A stretch of 39,048 nt of DNA from an uncultured Bacilli bacterium (GTDB lineage Bacteria; Bacillota_I; Bacilli_A; RF39; UBA660). Below, piece by piece: positions 1 to 7,431 of the stretch; position 1 is the stretch's first letter, and every line of letters begins with the position of its first letter. The stretch covers positions 1-39,048 of the forward strand of contig CAJTLA010000005.1 of the NCBI GenBank assembly GCA_910576985.1, in the 5' to 3' direction. The notes beneath the pieces are model-generated. The model saw only the letters and a program-made list of their open reading frames with translations, did not search any database and was not told the DNA's origin. The position numbers and the translations under genes were made by a program.

Positions 1-330
1 GGAGCATGGGAATACGTAATGGGAGTATATAGTAATACAATAGGGAATGCAGGATTTAGTAGTTTACCAGCAAGTAAGTATTACGATAATTACACAAGCA
101 CAAGTGCAACAACAGCATGTAATTCAGGAATATGTTACGGACATGCACTAAGTGAGACGAGCGGATGGTATTCAGATTACGCCAGCTTCGTCAGTTCGAG
201 TTACCCGTGGTTCCTTCGTGGCGGGGGCTATTACGATACGACGAATGCAGGAGTGTTCTACTTCTACAGCACAAGCCTTGCAGGTGGTGCGTACAGCAGC
301 CGCTCGTTCCGGGTGGTAGTGCTCGGATAG
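1..330 (+). CDS. 3' end of putative DGR-type variable protein (C-type-lectin/FGE-like fold), 5' truncated by window
   Basis: The reading frame is open from base 1 and ends at TAG 328-330, so the true start lies upstream. The 109 visible residues contain an AWEYVMG segment, a PWFLRGG segment and a terminal SFRVVVLG. This spacing resembles the W-E-W / RGG / GFR landmarks of formylglycine-generating-enzyme and C-type-lectin folds used by DGR target proteins. Between RGG and SFR the residues are almost all Y, S, F, G, T, D, N, A, and 18 of 27 codons at 229-309 are NNC or NNT, as expected when AAC/AAT template codons are adenine-mutagenised. By hand count 86 of 150 bases in 181-330 are G/C, far above the AT-rich neighbours. 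No reverse transcriptase or template repeat is in the window. Alternative: an ordinary surface protein with a horizontally acquired 3' end. Frame is certain, function is inference. Confidence 0.6.
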   Translation, partial: GAWEYVMGVYSNTIGNAGFSSLPASKYYDNYTSTSATTACNSGICYGHALSETSGWYSDYASFVSSSYPWFLRGGGYYDTTNAGVFYFYSTSLAGGAYSSRSFRVVVLG

Positions 331-366
331 TTGCGAAGCAACATAACTCTGGATCTCCGAACGGAG
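330..366 (+). repeat. Two short perfect hairpins just after the variable-protein stop
   Basis: GTTGC (330-334) pairs with GCAAC (338-342) around a GAA loop, and CTCCG (355-359) pairs with CGGAG (362-366) around AA. DGR targets commonly carry a hairpin or cruciform just 3' of the variable region that aids retrohoming, so the position fits that role. The stems and loops here are shorter than the described ones, so the role is inference. Confidence 0.5.
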
Positions 367-404
367 GAAAATAAAGGTAAAAAAGAGAAAAAGAAAAAGA
401 AAAT

Positions 405-436
405 GAAAACGACGGACGATGAAGGACGTCGTTTTC
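405..436 (+). repeat. Inverted repeat, 10-bp arms, 12-nt loop
   Basis: GAAAACGACG (405-414) is the exact reverse complement of CGTCGTTTTC (427-436). It is GC-richer than its surroundings, is not followed by a T run, and so is not a typical terminator. It lies about 75 bases after the putative variable region and may belong to the same element. Confidence 0.6.
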
Positions 437-540
437 GGGCTCGCCGCAGTAATCATATGGTTACCAAAGTGATATTTTATAATTATATTTTCTTTTTTAT
501 TTGTACATTTAAATAAAACAATATATGTTGAAAACCATAA

Positions 541-569
541 AGGGTGGGATTACATATCCTACTTTTTTT
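541..569 (+). terminator. Rho-independent terminator of the variable-protein gene
   Basis: GTGGGAT (544-550) pairs with ATCCTAC (556-562), with one G-U pair and a 5-nt loop, followed by seven T (563-569). Confidence 0.75.
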
Positions 570-614
570 GAAATGTTATATCAAATATAAAAACCAACTT
601 ATCAATTAAAACAA

Positions 615-643
615 TTGACAAAAAATGAAAAAAAATGTAAATT
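615..643 (+). promoter_or_regulatory. Sigma-A-type promoter of the zinc-ribbon operon
   Basis: TTGACA (615-620) is followed after 17 bp by TAAATT (638-643), with TG just upstream of the -10. A start near 650 leaves a leader of about 16 nt, enough for the AAAGGAG at 653-659. This places the start codon at 666 rather than at any ATG/TTG inside the promoter. Confidence 0.65.
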
Positions 644-665
644 GAAGGCAGGAAAGGAGTATATC

Positions 666-1772
666 ATGTATTGTAGTAAATGTGGAACAAAAAAAAACAA
701 AGGAGACAAATACTGCTCCAACTGTGGAACCAAATTCACAAAACTGAATAAACAAACAAAAAAAATAATCACAATCGTGATGTCAATAATCATATTAACC
801 ATACTCACCATCGGACTTTTCTTACACCTAAATTCTCCAAAAACAGTAGCACTAAATTACTTCAAAGCAATTATCAATCAAAATACAAACCAACTTTATC
901 ACTACTTAAATATCGAAGGGGACAAAACATTTATCAATAAAACAACAATAGAAACACTTATCAAACAAGTAGACATCAAAGAATACAACATATCAAATGT
1001 AACTTCTAAAAACAATCAAGCAAACGTAACCATCCATTATCAAACAAACAAAGACCAAACCATCACCATACCACTAGAAAAACAAACACAATTTTTATTC
1101 ATAAAAAAGTGGAAAATATCAATGAACAACCATATCATAAAAGACTTTTCCATCACAGTCCCAAAAGACTCAAACATAACTTATGCAGGAGTAAAAGTAC
1201 AAAAAAAATACCTAGAAAAAACAACGAACAACAGTGATACCTATCTATTAACCCAAGTACTAAAAGCCCCAACAAAAATAGAAATTACACTACCAAATGG
1301 ATACAAAATGGAAGATGAAATTACCCCAAACACATACAAAAACAAATATACAGCTCAGCTATCACTAGACATGATTAAAAAAGAAGAACAAACAAAAATA
1401 GAAAACACAATCCAAAAAGACTTAACAAATCTTTATGAAAACGCCCTAAAAGAAAAAACATTAGAAAATAAACAATTAGAAAAAACATACGAACAATTAA
1501 TCAAAAATTTAAAAAAAGCTTACAACAAACTAATTAACATCGAATTTACCAAAATCACATTAGAAAATGTCAAACTAAATGAATTTGGATACTTGGAATT
1601 TTGCTTCAAAGCAAACTACAAATATCAAATAAAATATACCGATTTTCTGAATACAGAACAAACAAAAGAATCAAATAGTTATACCTACATGAATGCGACT
1701 TATCAAATAGACCAAAACACCTATACAATGATAGATGCAAAAAACTTAGTAGACTACTTCTCTAGATATTAA
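666..1772 (+). CDS. Zinc-ribbon single-pass membrane protein, TcaA/YvbJ-like
   Basis: The 368-residue product begins with a zinc ribbon of two CxxC pairs (YCSKCG and YCSNCG, residues 2-22). A basic linker, one hydrophobic span (about residues 35-55) and a ~310-residue extracytoplasmic region rich in K, N and T follow. This is the architecture of Bacillus YvbJ and staphylococcal TcaA, membrane proteins tied to envelope stress or glycopeptide susceptibility; the family assignment rests on layout and is not certain. ATG 666 follows AAAGGAG (653-659) by six bases. An in-frame extension to 615 would put the -35 box inside the gene. The next gene, also with a zinc ribbon, starts 20 bases after the stop, so the two are probably cotranscribed. 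No catalytic motif is visible. Confidence 0.75.
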   Translation: MYCSKCGTKKNKGDKYCSNCGTKFTKLNKQTKKIITIVMSIIILTILTIGLFLHLNSPKTVALNYFKAIINQNTNQLYHYLNIEGDKTFINKTTIETLIKQVDIKEYNISNVTSKNNQANVTIHYQTNKDQTITIPLEKQTQFLFIKKWKISMNNHIIKDFSITVPKDSNITYAGVKVQKKYLEKTTNNSDTYLLTQVLKAPTKIEITLPNGYKMEDEITPNTYKNKYTAQLSLDMIKKEEQTKIENTIQKDLTNLYENALKEKTLENKQLEKTYEQLIKNLKKAYNKLINIEFTKITLENVKLNEFGYLEFCFKANYKYQIKYTDFLNTEQTKESNSYTYMNATYQIDQNTYTMIDAKNLVDYFSRY

Positions 1773-1792
1773 AAAATGAAGGAGGAAAAACA

Positions 1793-2425
1793 ATGAAATT
1801 TTGTACAAAATGTGGAAAACCACTAGAAGAAGGACATACTTGCAAGAAAAACGATCAAAACCTACTTTTAAACATCATAAAAGAAATATTTATAAAACCA
1901 ATAGATACTATCAAAAAACAAACAAAAATAGAAAACTTTAACTTTGCTTGTATCCTATTAATGGTCAATGCCATTATATCAGGAATCTTAATTTATAATA
2001 TCATAACCGAAAGTACAAACTTTTTAATTCCATGGACCATACAAAACACCCAATTTTTGAAACTCTTTTTACAAGGAACATTTTTTACAATCGTAAGCAT
2101 AATTACAACAGGTGCTGTTATGTATTTATTATTAGGACCAATTAGCAAAACAAAACTAAACTTCAAAACAATATTTACAATGCTTGGAATGACTTCTATC
2201 ATAAGCACAACCTTAGAACTTATTATCCTATTATTCCTATTTATTTCCACCAAATTGGCAATGACTATGTTATTATTGACAATCATATTATACCTAACAA
2301 TCTTATATCAAGGAATGACAGAAATCACAACAGTAAATAAAAACAAATTGCCTTATGTATTTCTAACCACTATTACAGGAACACTACTGATGATCTTCTA
2401 TATTTTACCAATGTTACTATTTTAA
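1793..2425 (+). CDS. Zinc-ribbon polytopic membrane protein
   Basis: The 210-residue protein starts with a short zinc-ribbon knuckle (FCTKCGKPLEEGHTCKK, ligands C4, C7, H15 and C17 possible), a linker, then about five hydrophobic spans from residue ~50 to the C terminus. A GGAGG sits 7 bases before ATG 1793. The layout resembles bacterial Yip1-like or zinc-ribbon membrane proteins that accompany TcaA/YvbJ relatives, but no family motif settles this. It ends at 2425 exactly where the next ATG begins, so the two genes are probably translationally coupled. Possible role: partner of the preceding zinc-ribbon protein in envelope sensing (inference from adjacency). Confidence 0.7.
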   Translation: MKFCTKCGKPLEEGHTCKKNDQNLLLNIIKEIFIKPIDTIKKQTKIENFNFACILLMVNAIISGILIYNIITESTNFLIPWTIQNTQFLKLFLQGTFFTIVSIITTGAVMYLLLGPISKTKLNFKTIFTMLGMTSIISTTLELIILLFLFISTKLAMTMLLLTIILYLTILYQGMTEITTVNKNKLPYVFLTTITGTLLMIFYILPMLLF

Positions 2426-2770
2426 ATGGAATCAAACATGATATTAGAACAACTATCCAAATCAACATTCAGAAACCAATTTAAACTAACAGAAAAAGAA
2501 AAACAATATATAGAAGATAAAGGAATTGACACCATTAGACAACACGCCTATCAATTTGTTCAAACACGATTAGCACCAAAAGAAATCAAAAACGATGGAA
2601 AACAGACACCAATGAAGGGACACCCAGTATTTATCGCTCAACACGCAACTGCAACTTGCTGTAGAAATTGCCTATATAAATGGCACCGTATCCCAAAAAA
2701 TATAGAATTAAAAAAAGAACAAGACGATATTGTAAATATTATTATGGAATGGATTCAAAAACAAATTTGA
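2426..2770 (+). CDS. DUF4186 family protein
   Basis: The 114-residue product matches what I know of DUF4186: an N-terminal LxKSxFR segment, DTIRQHA, a GKQTPMKGHPVF block, then HATATCC-x2-C and KWHRIPK. The conserved C/C/C/H residues (about residues 78-85) suggest a metal site, but the family has no known function. Its ATG directly abuts the stop of the previous gene and has no clear Shine-Dalgarno, so reinitiation is likely; an alternative ATG is at 2438. The last codons form the left arm of a terminator, closing this three-gene unit. Confidence 0.85.
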   Translation: MESNMILEQLSKSTFRNQFKLTEKEKQYIEDKGIDTIRQHAYQFVQTRLAPKEIKNDGKQTPMKGHPVFIAQHATATCCRNCLYKWHRIPKNIELKKEQDDIVNIIMEWIQKQI

Positions 2771-2785
2771 CGAATCCATTTTTTT
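2748..2785 (+). terminator. Terminator overlapping the DUF4186 3' end
   Basis: AATGGATTC (2748-2756) pairs perfectly with GAATCCATT (2772-2780) and is followed by TTTTT. The left arm is coding. Confidence 0.75.
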
Positions 2786-2823
2786 ATGCTATCATAACCA
2801 TCAATAAAAAAGGGGGAATATTA

Positions 2824-3573
2824 ATGGATCGTTTGCACTTTTACGAACGATGCGGAGCCAAACAATTCCAAAAAATAGTACTTGTAGTAGAAAAAATAAA
2901 ATATCGATTACTAAAACCATTTTCGAAATTAGCCATTCATATGAATGACAAAGCCATCGATAGAAAAATAAAAAAAGCACTTAAAAAACAAAAAAGAACC
3001 AATCGTAAAAACGTGCCAGAAGAAACAAAACAAATGATTTCATATTATCAAAAAGAAAAAATGAGATTTAGAAGAGAAATTGCGAAAGAAAAAAATAGGA
3101 ATTATCACCTTGATATGAATAATATCAATCAAACATTATCCTATCTACAGATGAACAAACAAATTCATCAGAATGGTATCATTTTAAATATAATCAAAAG
3201 TGTGATTGCACTCATTTTAATGAACCTATTTACCATAATACCAAACAGCATCATAATCATCTATTTCATCATTCAAGGAGTAAGCGCTATCATTAACTTT
3301 GAATGCATCAATTTACAAAATTACAACATGTTGAGAATCAACTTAAAAAAAGAACAACTATCACGGATACAACTCCAAAAAAATAAAAAAAGCATTCAAC
3401 GATATGGAGAAATCAGTAACGCCATATCACCATTACTAGAACAAGAAAAACTGCCATCAAAGGAAGATATTGCATCTAGTATTACCACACTAGAACAACT
3501 ACAACAAATGAGAAAAATGATTACTGCAATTACAGAGCAAAAAGAAAAAATTTATGTAAAGAAGGGAGAATAA
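2824..3573 (+). CDS. Uncharacterised two-span membrane protein with coiled-coil-like flanks
   Basis: I do not recognise this 249-residue protein. ATG 2824 follows AGGGGGA; an in-frame extension to 2680 would overlap the previous gene and its terminator, so I reject it. Residues 1-115 are highly basic with K/R/E-rich helical character. Two adjacent hydrophobic spans occupy about 118-155. Residues 160-249 are again charged and Q/E/K rich, probably helical. It overlaps nothing and is followed 3 bases later by another orphan gene, so the pair is likely one unit. Confidence 0.65.
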   Translation: MDRLHFYERCGAKQFQKIVLVVEKIKYRLLKPFSKLAIHMNDKAIDRKIKKALKKQKRTNRKNVPEETKQMISYYQKEKMRFRREIAKEKNRNYHLDMNNINQTLSYLQMNKQIHQNGIILNIIKSVIALILMNLFTIIPNSIIIIYFIIQGVSAIINFECINLQNYNMLRINLKKEQLSRIQLQKNKKSIQRYGEISNAISPLLEQEKLPSKEDIASSITTLEQLQQMRKMITAITEQKEKIYVKKGE

Positions 3574-3576
3574 ACA

Positions 3577-3897
3577 ATGGGAACATTAGGATCAACAACA
3601 CTATTTGGAACAGGATCAACAACTTTGGGATTTCCAGCAGGAACAACTACAGCAAATGGACTAAAAAAAGGAGGCACCGCATCAGCAGCAACCATAGGCT
3701 CATCTCTTTGCTTAACGCTATCAGAAATTACTTTATTTCCTGCCCTACACGACAAAATAGTAGCTCAAGCGGAACAAGTAGAAAGCACACAAATGTTAAT
3801 AGAATCCATGTCACTAGAAGAATTAAAAGAATTATCTAGTTTGTTATCAGAAAAAGAAGAAACATTAGAACAACCAGTGCAATATATCAAACGATAA
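3577..3897 (+). CDS. Small orphan protein with Gly/Thr/Ser-rich N terminus
   Basis: This 106-residue protein is not recognised. The first ~45 residues are low-complexity G/T/S/A, including two GSTTL copies (about residues 5-9 and 13-17, a short duplication). A modest hydrophobic stretch follows (about 40-56), then an acidic helical C terminus with SLEELKELSSLLSEKEE. GGGAG overlapping the previous stop serves as ribosome binding site. The close link to the basic two-span membrane protein suggests the acidic tail could contact it (speculative). Confidence 0.6.
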   Translation: MGTLGSTTLFGTGSTTLGFPAGTTTANGLKKGGTASAATIGSSLCLTLSEITLFPALHDKIVAQAEQVESTQMLIESMSLEELKELSSLLSEKEETLEQPVQYIKR

Positions 3898-3910
3898 TTG
3901 AATTTGATAC

Positions 3911-3938
3911 AAAGAAGACGTTTTAAACGTTTTCTTTT
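3911..3938 (+). terminator. Terminator after the orphan pair
   Basis: AAAGAAGACGT (3911-3921) pairs with ACGTTTTCTTT (3927-3937), one G-U, 5-nt loop. The T-rich right arm supplies the U tract. Confidence 0.65.
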
Positions 3939-3941
3939 ATA

Positions 3942-3970
3942 TTGTGAAAAGGAAATTATTCAAGTATAAT
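3942..3970 (+). promoter_or_regulatory. Promoter of the AAA-ATPase-like gene
   Basis: TTGTGA (3942-3947), 17 bp, then a perfect TATAAT (3965-3970). Confidence 0.6.
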
Positions 3971-3988
3971 AGAAATAGAGGTGAAAGT

Positions 3989-5629
3989 ATGAAACCAATA
4001 CCAATAGGAGTAGATAATTTTAGAGATTTAATTACAGAAAACTATTATTATGTAGACAAAACCAAAGTGATAGAAGAAATACTATATAATAAAAATAAAG
4101 TAGTTTTATTTCCAAGACCAAGAAGATTTGGGAAAACACTATTACTATCAATGATGGATAGCTTTTTTAACATTGATAAAAAAGAAAAAGAACTATTTCA
4201 AGGACTCTATATCGGAAATTCAGTTTACATGGAAGAATGCGGAAAATACCCAGTCATCCATGTAGACTTTAAAGAACTAAAAAGAAATACCTATGAAGAA
4301 GTAATGAATCAATTCAAAATTATGATGTCCAAACTATATGCAGAAAAAAGTTATGTGAAAGAAATATTAGACAAAGAGGAAAAACAGAAATTTGAACTCA
4401 TTAAAGGAGAACTTGGAACAAAAGATGATTACACACAAGCAATCAACTTATTGTCCCTATGGCTATCTAGATACCATAAAGAAAGAGTCATTATCTTAAT
4501 GGACGAATATGATGCCCCAATCACAAACTCTTATATCAATAACATATATGAAGAAGTCATGAGTTTCATGAGAGGCGTATTTTCAAGTAGCTTAAAAGGA
4601 AACGAAAACTTAAAAATGGGAATATTAACAGGAATTACAAGAGTGAGTAAAGAAAGTGTTTTTAGCGGATTTAATAACCCATTAATATTTGATATCATGA
4701 GCGAACAATATAATGAATACTTTGGATTTACAGAAAAAGAAACAAAAGAACTATTAAAATACTATGGATTAGAACTCACAAAAAACATAAAAGAATACTA
4801 TAATGGATATAACTTTGGAGGAACAGCGATCTATAATCCATGGAGTATCTTAAACTATACTTTCCATAAAAAAATAACACCATACTGGTTTAATACCTCA
4901 GATAACGCGTTAATCAAACAAATATTAAAAGAAACAAGTGAAGAAAACAAAATAGAAATCGAAAAACTAATACTAGGAGAAAGTATCACATTTCCCTATA
5001 ACAACATGATAACCTTTCAAGACTTACAAAACAACATAGAAAACGGAGAAGTGATCTTTAACCTATTACTAGCATCTGGATACTTAACATATGATAAAAG
5101 TATCACAAATAACTATAACGAAGAAGAAAAATACTTTAAAATACCAAATAGAGAAGTAAAAGAAGAATTTATCAAAATTGTAAAAGAAATGACAGTAGGA
5201 TTTGATGCAAATAAAAAACTTTCTCAGTTTAGAGAATCTATATTACACAATGAAAAAGAAAAAATAGAAACATTTTTGAACAGCTTACTATCAAGAGGAA
5301 GTTATCATGACCAAAAAGAAGCATTTTATCATGGATATTTATTAGGTTTATTTTCAATATTTTCAAATGAACTATTTATCGTAAAATCAAATAGAGAAGC
5401 AGGAATAGGAAGATATGATTTATTAATAGAAAAAGTAGATAGAAGTATAGGAATGATTATAGAAATTAAAATTGCAAATACAAAAGAAGAGATGGAAAAA
5501 GAAGCAGAAATCGCATTAAACCAAATAAAAGAAAAAAAATACTATCAAGAATTAATATTAGATAAAGTAGAACAAATATTAGAATATGCAATTGTATTCT
5601 GTGAAAAAAGCTGCATTGTAAGAAATTAA
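3989..5629 (+). CDS. AAA-ATPase-like / PD-(D/E)XK nuclease domain protein
   Basis: The 546-residue protein opens with PIGVDNFRDLI and YYYVDKT, the hallmark of the AAA-ATPase-like family (PF09820). A P-loop variant PRRFGKT (about residues 39-45) and a Walker B VIILMDEYDAP (about 168-178) follow. The C terminus carries GRYDLLIE and MIIEIKI (about 480-505), the D...ExK core of the PD-(D/E)XK domain (DUF1703) usual in this family. Members are abundant and often expanded in gut Bacteroidota and Bacillota; their function is unproven, with nucleic-acid or defence roles suggested. ATG 3989 follows AGAGGTGA. An in-frame ATG at 3944 lies inside the promoter and is rejected. Length and motifs look intact. 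Confidence 0.85.
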   Translation: MKPIPIGVDNFRDLITENYYYVDKTKVIEEILYNKNKVVLFPRPRRFGKTLLLSMMDSFFNIDKKEKELFQGLYIGNSVYMEECGKYPVIHVDFKELKRNTYEEVMNQFKIMMSKLYAEKSYVKEILDKEEKQKFELIKGELGTKDDYTQAINLLSLWLSRYHKERVIILMDEYDAPITNSYINNIYEEVMSFMRGVFSSSLKGNENLKMGILTGITRVSKESVFSGFNNPLIFDIMSEQYNEYFGFTEKETKELLKYYGLELTKNIKEYYNGYNFGGTAIYNPWSILNYTFHKKITPYWFNTSDNALIKQILKETSEENKIEIEKLILGESITFPYNNMITFQDLQNNIENGEVIFNLLLASGYLTYDKSITNNYNEEEKYFKIPNREVKEEFIKIVKEMTVGFDANKKLSQFRESILHNEKEKIETFLNSLLSRGSYHDQKEAFYHGYLLGLFSIFSNELFIVKSNREAGIGRYDLLIEKVDRSIGMIIEIKIANTKEEMEKEAEIALNQIKEKKYYQELILDKVEQILEYAIVFCEKSCIVRN

Positions 5630-5630
5630 A

Positions 5631-5659
5631 TAGACTAATTGAAACCTTTGTGGTATAAT
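5631..5659 (+). promoter_or_regulatory. Promoter of the RNase J gene, inside a terminator hairpin
   Basis: TAGACT (5631-5636), 17 bp, then extended -10 TGGTATAAT (5651-5659). The -10 lies in the loop of the terminator at 5633-5677. Confidence 0.55.
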
Positions 5660-5677
5660 GAATTAGTCATTTTTTTT
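5633..5677 (+). terminator. Terminator after the AAA-ATPase-like gene
   Basis: GACTAATT (5633-5640) pairs perfectly with AATTAGTC (5661-5668) and is followed by a run of T (5670-5677). The 20-nt loop is long. Confidence 0.6.
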
Positions 5678-5698
5678 GTAAAAAGAAAGGAGTAAAAA

Positions 5699-7345
5699 AT
5701 GAGTAAAATAAGAATATTTAGTCTTGGAGGACTAAATGAAATCGGAAAAAATATGTATGTTGTAGAAGTTGATAAAGATATTTTTGTATTTGATGCCGGA
5801 TTAAAATACGCAGATGATAAAATGCTCGGCGTAGATTATATTATTCCAAACTATGATTACTTGAAAGAAAATCAAAAACGAATCAAAGGAATTTTTATTA
5901 CCCATGGTCATGACGAACAAATGGGCGCCATTCCAGATATCATAGCAGATTTTCCAAACATTTCAATCTATGGGACAACCTTTACAATAGAACTTTTAAA
6001 AACAACACTATTAGAAGAAGGAATCAAAACAAACCAATTAAAAACAATTAAAGCTCATCGTAAAATTAATTTCGGGAATGTATCCATCTTTCCAATTAGT
6101 CTAACACATTCAGTACCAGACTCTGTTGGATACGTTATTTATACACCAGATGGAGCCATATTCTATACAGGAAACTTTATCTTTGATCCAACCATGATAG
6201 GAGCTTATAAAACAGACATTGGAAAACTAGCTTATGTAGGGAAACAAGGCGTTTTATGTTTGATGAGTGAATCCTTATATGCAGATAGAACTGGATTTAC
6301 ATCTCCAAAACATAGAACCGCAAGCGCTATGTCTGAAATATTATACCGAAACGAAGGAAGAATCTTATTCAATATTTCAGGGGCACAGTTTTATCGTATT
6401 CAAGAACTATTTACAGAAATCCTGAAAACAGACCGAAAAGTAGTGGTATTAGGAAAAAGCCTAGAATCAATAATTTTAAAAAGTATAGAATTAGGATACC
6501 TAAGATTTGATAAAACTAGACTTCAAAACATTCGTCATGTGAATGATCCAAATATCATTGTATTAATCTCAGACGAAAGAGAAAAACCATTTTCGAATCT
6601 AAAAAGAATTATTAGAGGATATGATAAATTTATTAAAATCAACAGTGAAGATACAGTTGTCTTTGCAGCACCAGTTTACGATGGAATGGAAAAAAGTGCT
6701 ACAGCAATGCATGACAGTATTGCTAGAATTGGAGCTAATTTGATCATTTTATCTAGTAAAAAATATTTATCGCATCATGCTTCTAGTGAAGATGTGATGC
6801 TCATGTTAGATTTAATGAATCCAAAATACTTTTTCCCAGTCATTGGAGAATATCGCCATCAAGTAGAAAGTGCCAAATCAGCACAATCACTAGGAATGAA
6901 TGAAGATCATATATTACTAAGACTAAATGGTCAAACAGCAACATTTATTAATGGAGAACTAGTAGAAAAACAAGAAACCATTAAAATTGACGATATTTTA
7001 ATTGATGGAAAAACAGTAGGGGACATTGGCGAACTTGTATTAAAAGACCGTGAAGCATTAAGTGATAATGGAATTGTCATCGTGACAGTAACATTAGATA
7101 AAGAAACAAAAAAAGTATTAGCAGGACCTGAAATATTGACCAGAGGATTTATCTATGTGAAAGATAACATCGATTTAATAAAAGAAGCAGAAAATATTTC
7201 ACTCACGATTGTAAACGAAAACACCAAACAAAACTATGTAGACTTTAACAAAATCAAATCTGGGATTCGAGACAAAGTCGGAAAATACTTTTATCAACAA
7301 ACAGAATGTAAACCGATGATTTTAATTGTAATGCAAGAAGTATAA
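5699..7345 (+). CDS. Ribonuclease J paralogue with degenerate metal site (RNase J2-like)
   Basis: The 548-residue protein is collinear with RNase J: metallo-beta-lactamase and beta-CASP domains, then a C-terminal domain (ILIDG, GDIGELVLKDR, GPEILTRGF). The metal ligands are not canonical. The HxHxDH motif reads H69-G-H71-D-E73-Q74, so D and H are replaced by E and Q. The TGDF ligand is N159. The PVHGEY histidine is I382. H137 (THS) and H360 remain. Bacillus RNase J2 is likewise altered at these places and acts mainly as partner of J1, so a J2-type scaffold role in mRNA and rRNA processing is likely, with poor or no catalysis (inference). AAAGGAG precedes ATG 5699. No second RNase J is in the window. 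Confidence 0.9.
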   Translation: MSKIRIFSLGGLNEIGKNMYVVEVDKDIFVFDAGLKYADDKMLGVDYIIPNYDYLKENQKRIKGIFITHGHDEQMGAIPDIIADFPNISIYGTTFTIELLKTTLLEEGIKTNQLKTIKAHRKINFGNVSIFPISLTHSVPDSVGYVIYTPDGAIFYTGNFIFDPTMIGAYKTDIGKLAYVGKQGVLCLMSESLYADRTGFTSPKHRTASAMSEILYRNEGRILFNISGAQFYRIQELFTEILKTDRKVVVLGKSLESIILKSIELGYLRFDKTRLQNIRHVNDPNIIVLISDEREKPFSNLKRIIRGYDKFIKINSEDTVVFAAPVYDGMEKSATAMHDSIARIGANLIILSSKKYLSHHASSEDVMLMLDLMNPKYFFPVIGEYRHQVESAKSAQSLGMNEDHILLRLNGQTATFINGELVEKQETIKIDDILIDGKTVGDIGELVLKDREALSDNGIVIVTVTLDKETKKVLAGPEILTRGFIYVKDNIDLIKEAENISLTIVNENTKQNYVDFNKIKSGIRDKVGKYFYQQTECKPMILIVMQEV

Positions 7346-7367
7346 GAATCGAATAGATTCTTTTTTT
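7344..7367 (+). terminator. Terminator of the RNase J gene
   Basis: AAGAATC (7344-7350) pairs with GATTCTT (7356-7362), loop GAATA, followed by T (to 7367). Confidence 0.7.
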
Positions 7368-7379
7368 CTGCAAAATTTG

Positions 7380-7408
7380 TAGAAATATAAGAAAAAGTTT
7401 GTTATAAT
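7380..7408 (+). promoter_or_regulatory. Promoter of polymer-locus unit A
   Basis: TAGAAA (7380-7385), 17 bp, extended -10 TGTTATAAT (7400-7408). AGGAGGT at 7421-7427 serves ATG 7432. Confidence 0.6.
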
Positions 7409-7431
7409 TGAAGTAATATTAGGAGGTACTT

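Larger units (their letters stand above)
331..665 (+). other. Intergenic stretch without a convincing gene
   Basis: This 335-base gap holds the two hairpins, a purine-rich tract (about 365-409), a third GC-rich inverted repeat (405-436), an AT-rich stretch, a terminator (541-569) and the promoter of the next gene (615-643). A 61-codon open frame at 331-516 crosses the hairpins and has no ribosome binding site at a workable distance, so I do not call it a gene. Confidence 0.6.

Noticed and set aside
331..516. 61-codon + strand frame after the variable-region gene
   Set aside because: It runs through three inverted repeats, has no ribosome binding site at proper distance and a composition (K/R then F/I) typical of noncoding sequence.
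615..665. N-terminal extension of the zinc-ribbon gene
   Set aside because: It would begin inside the -35 box; ATG 666 has a good ribosome binding site and begins directly at the zinc ribbon.
2680..2823. N-terminal extension of the basic membrane protein gene
   Set aside because: It overlaps the DUF4186 gene and crosses its terminator; ATG 2824 has AGGGGGA upstream.
3944..3988. Earlier start of the AAA-ATPase-like gene
   Set aside because: It lies in the promoter; the family opening begins right after ATG 3989.
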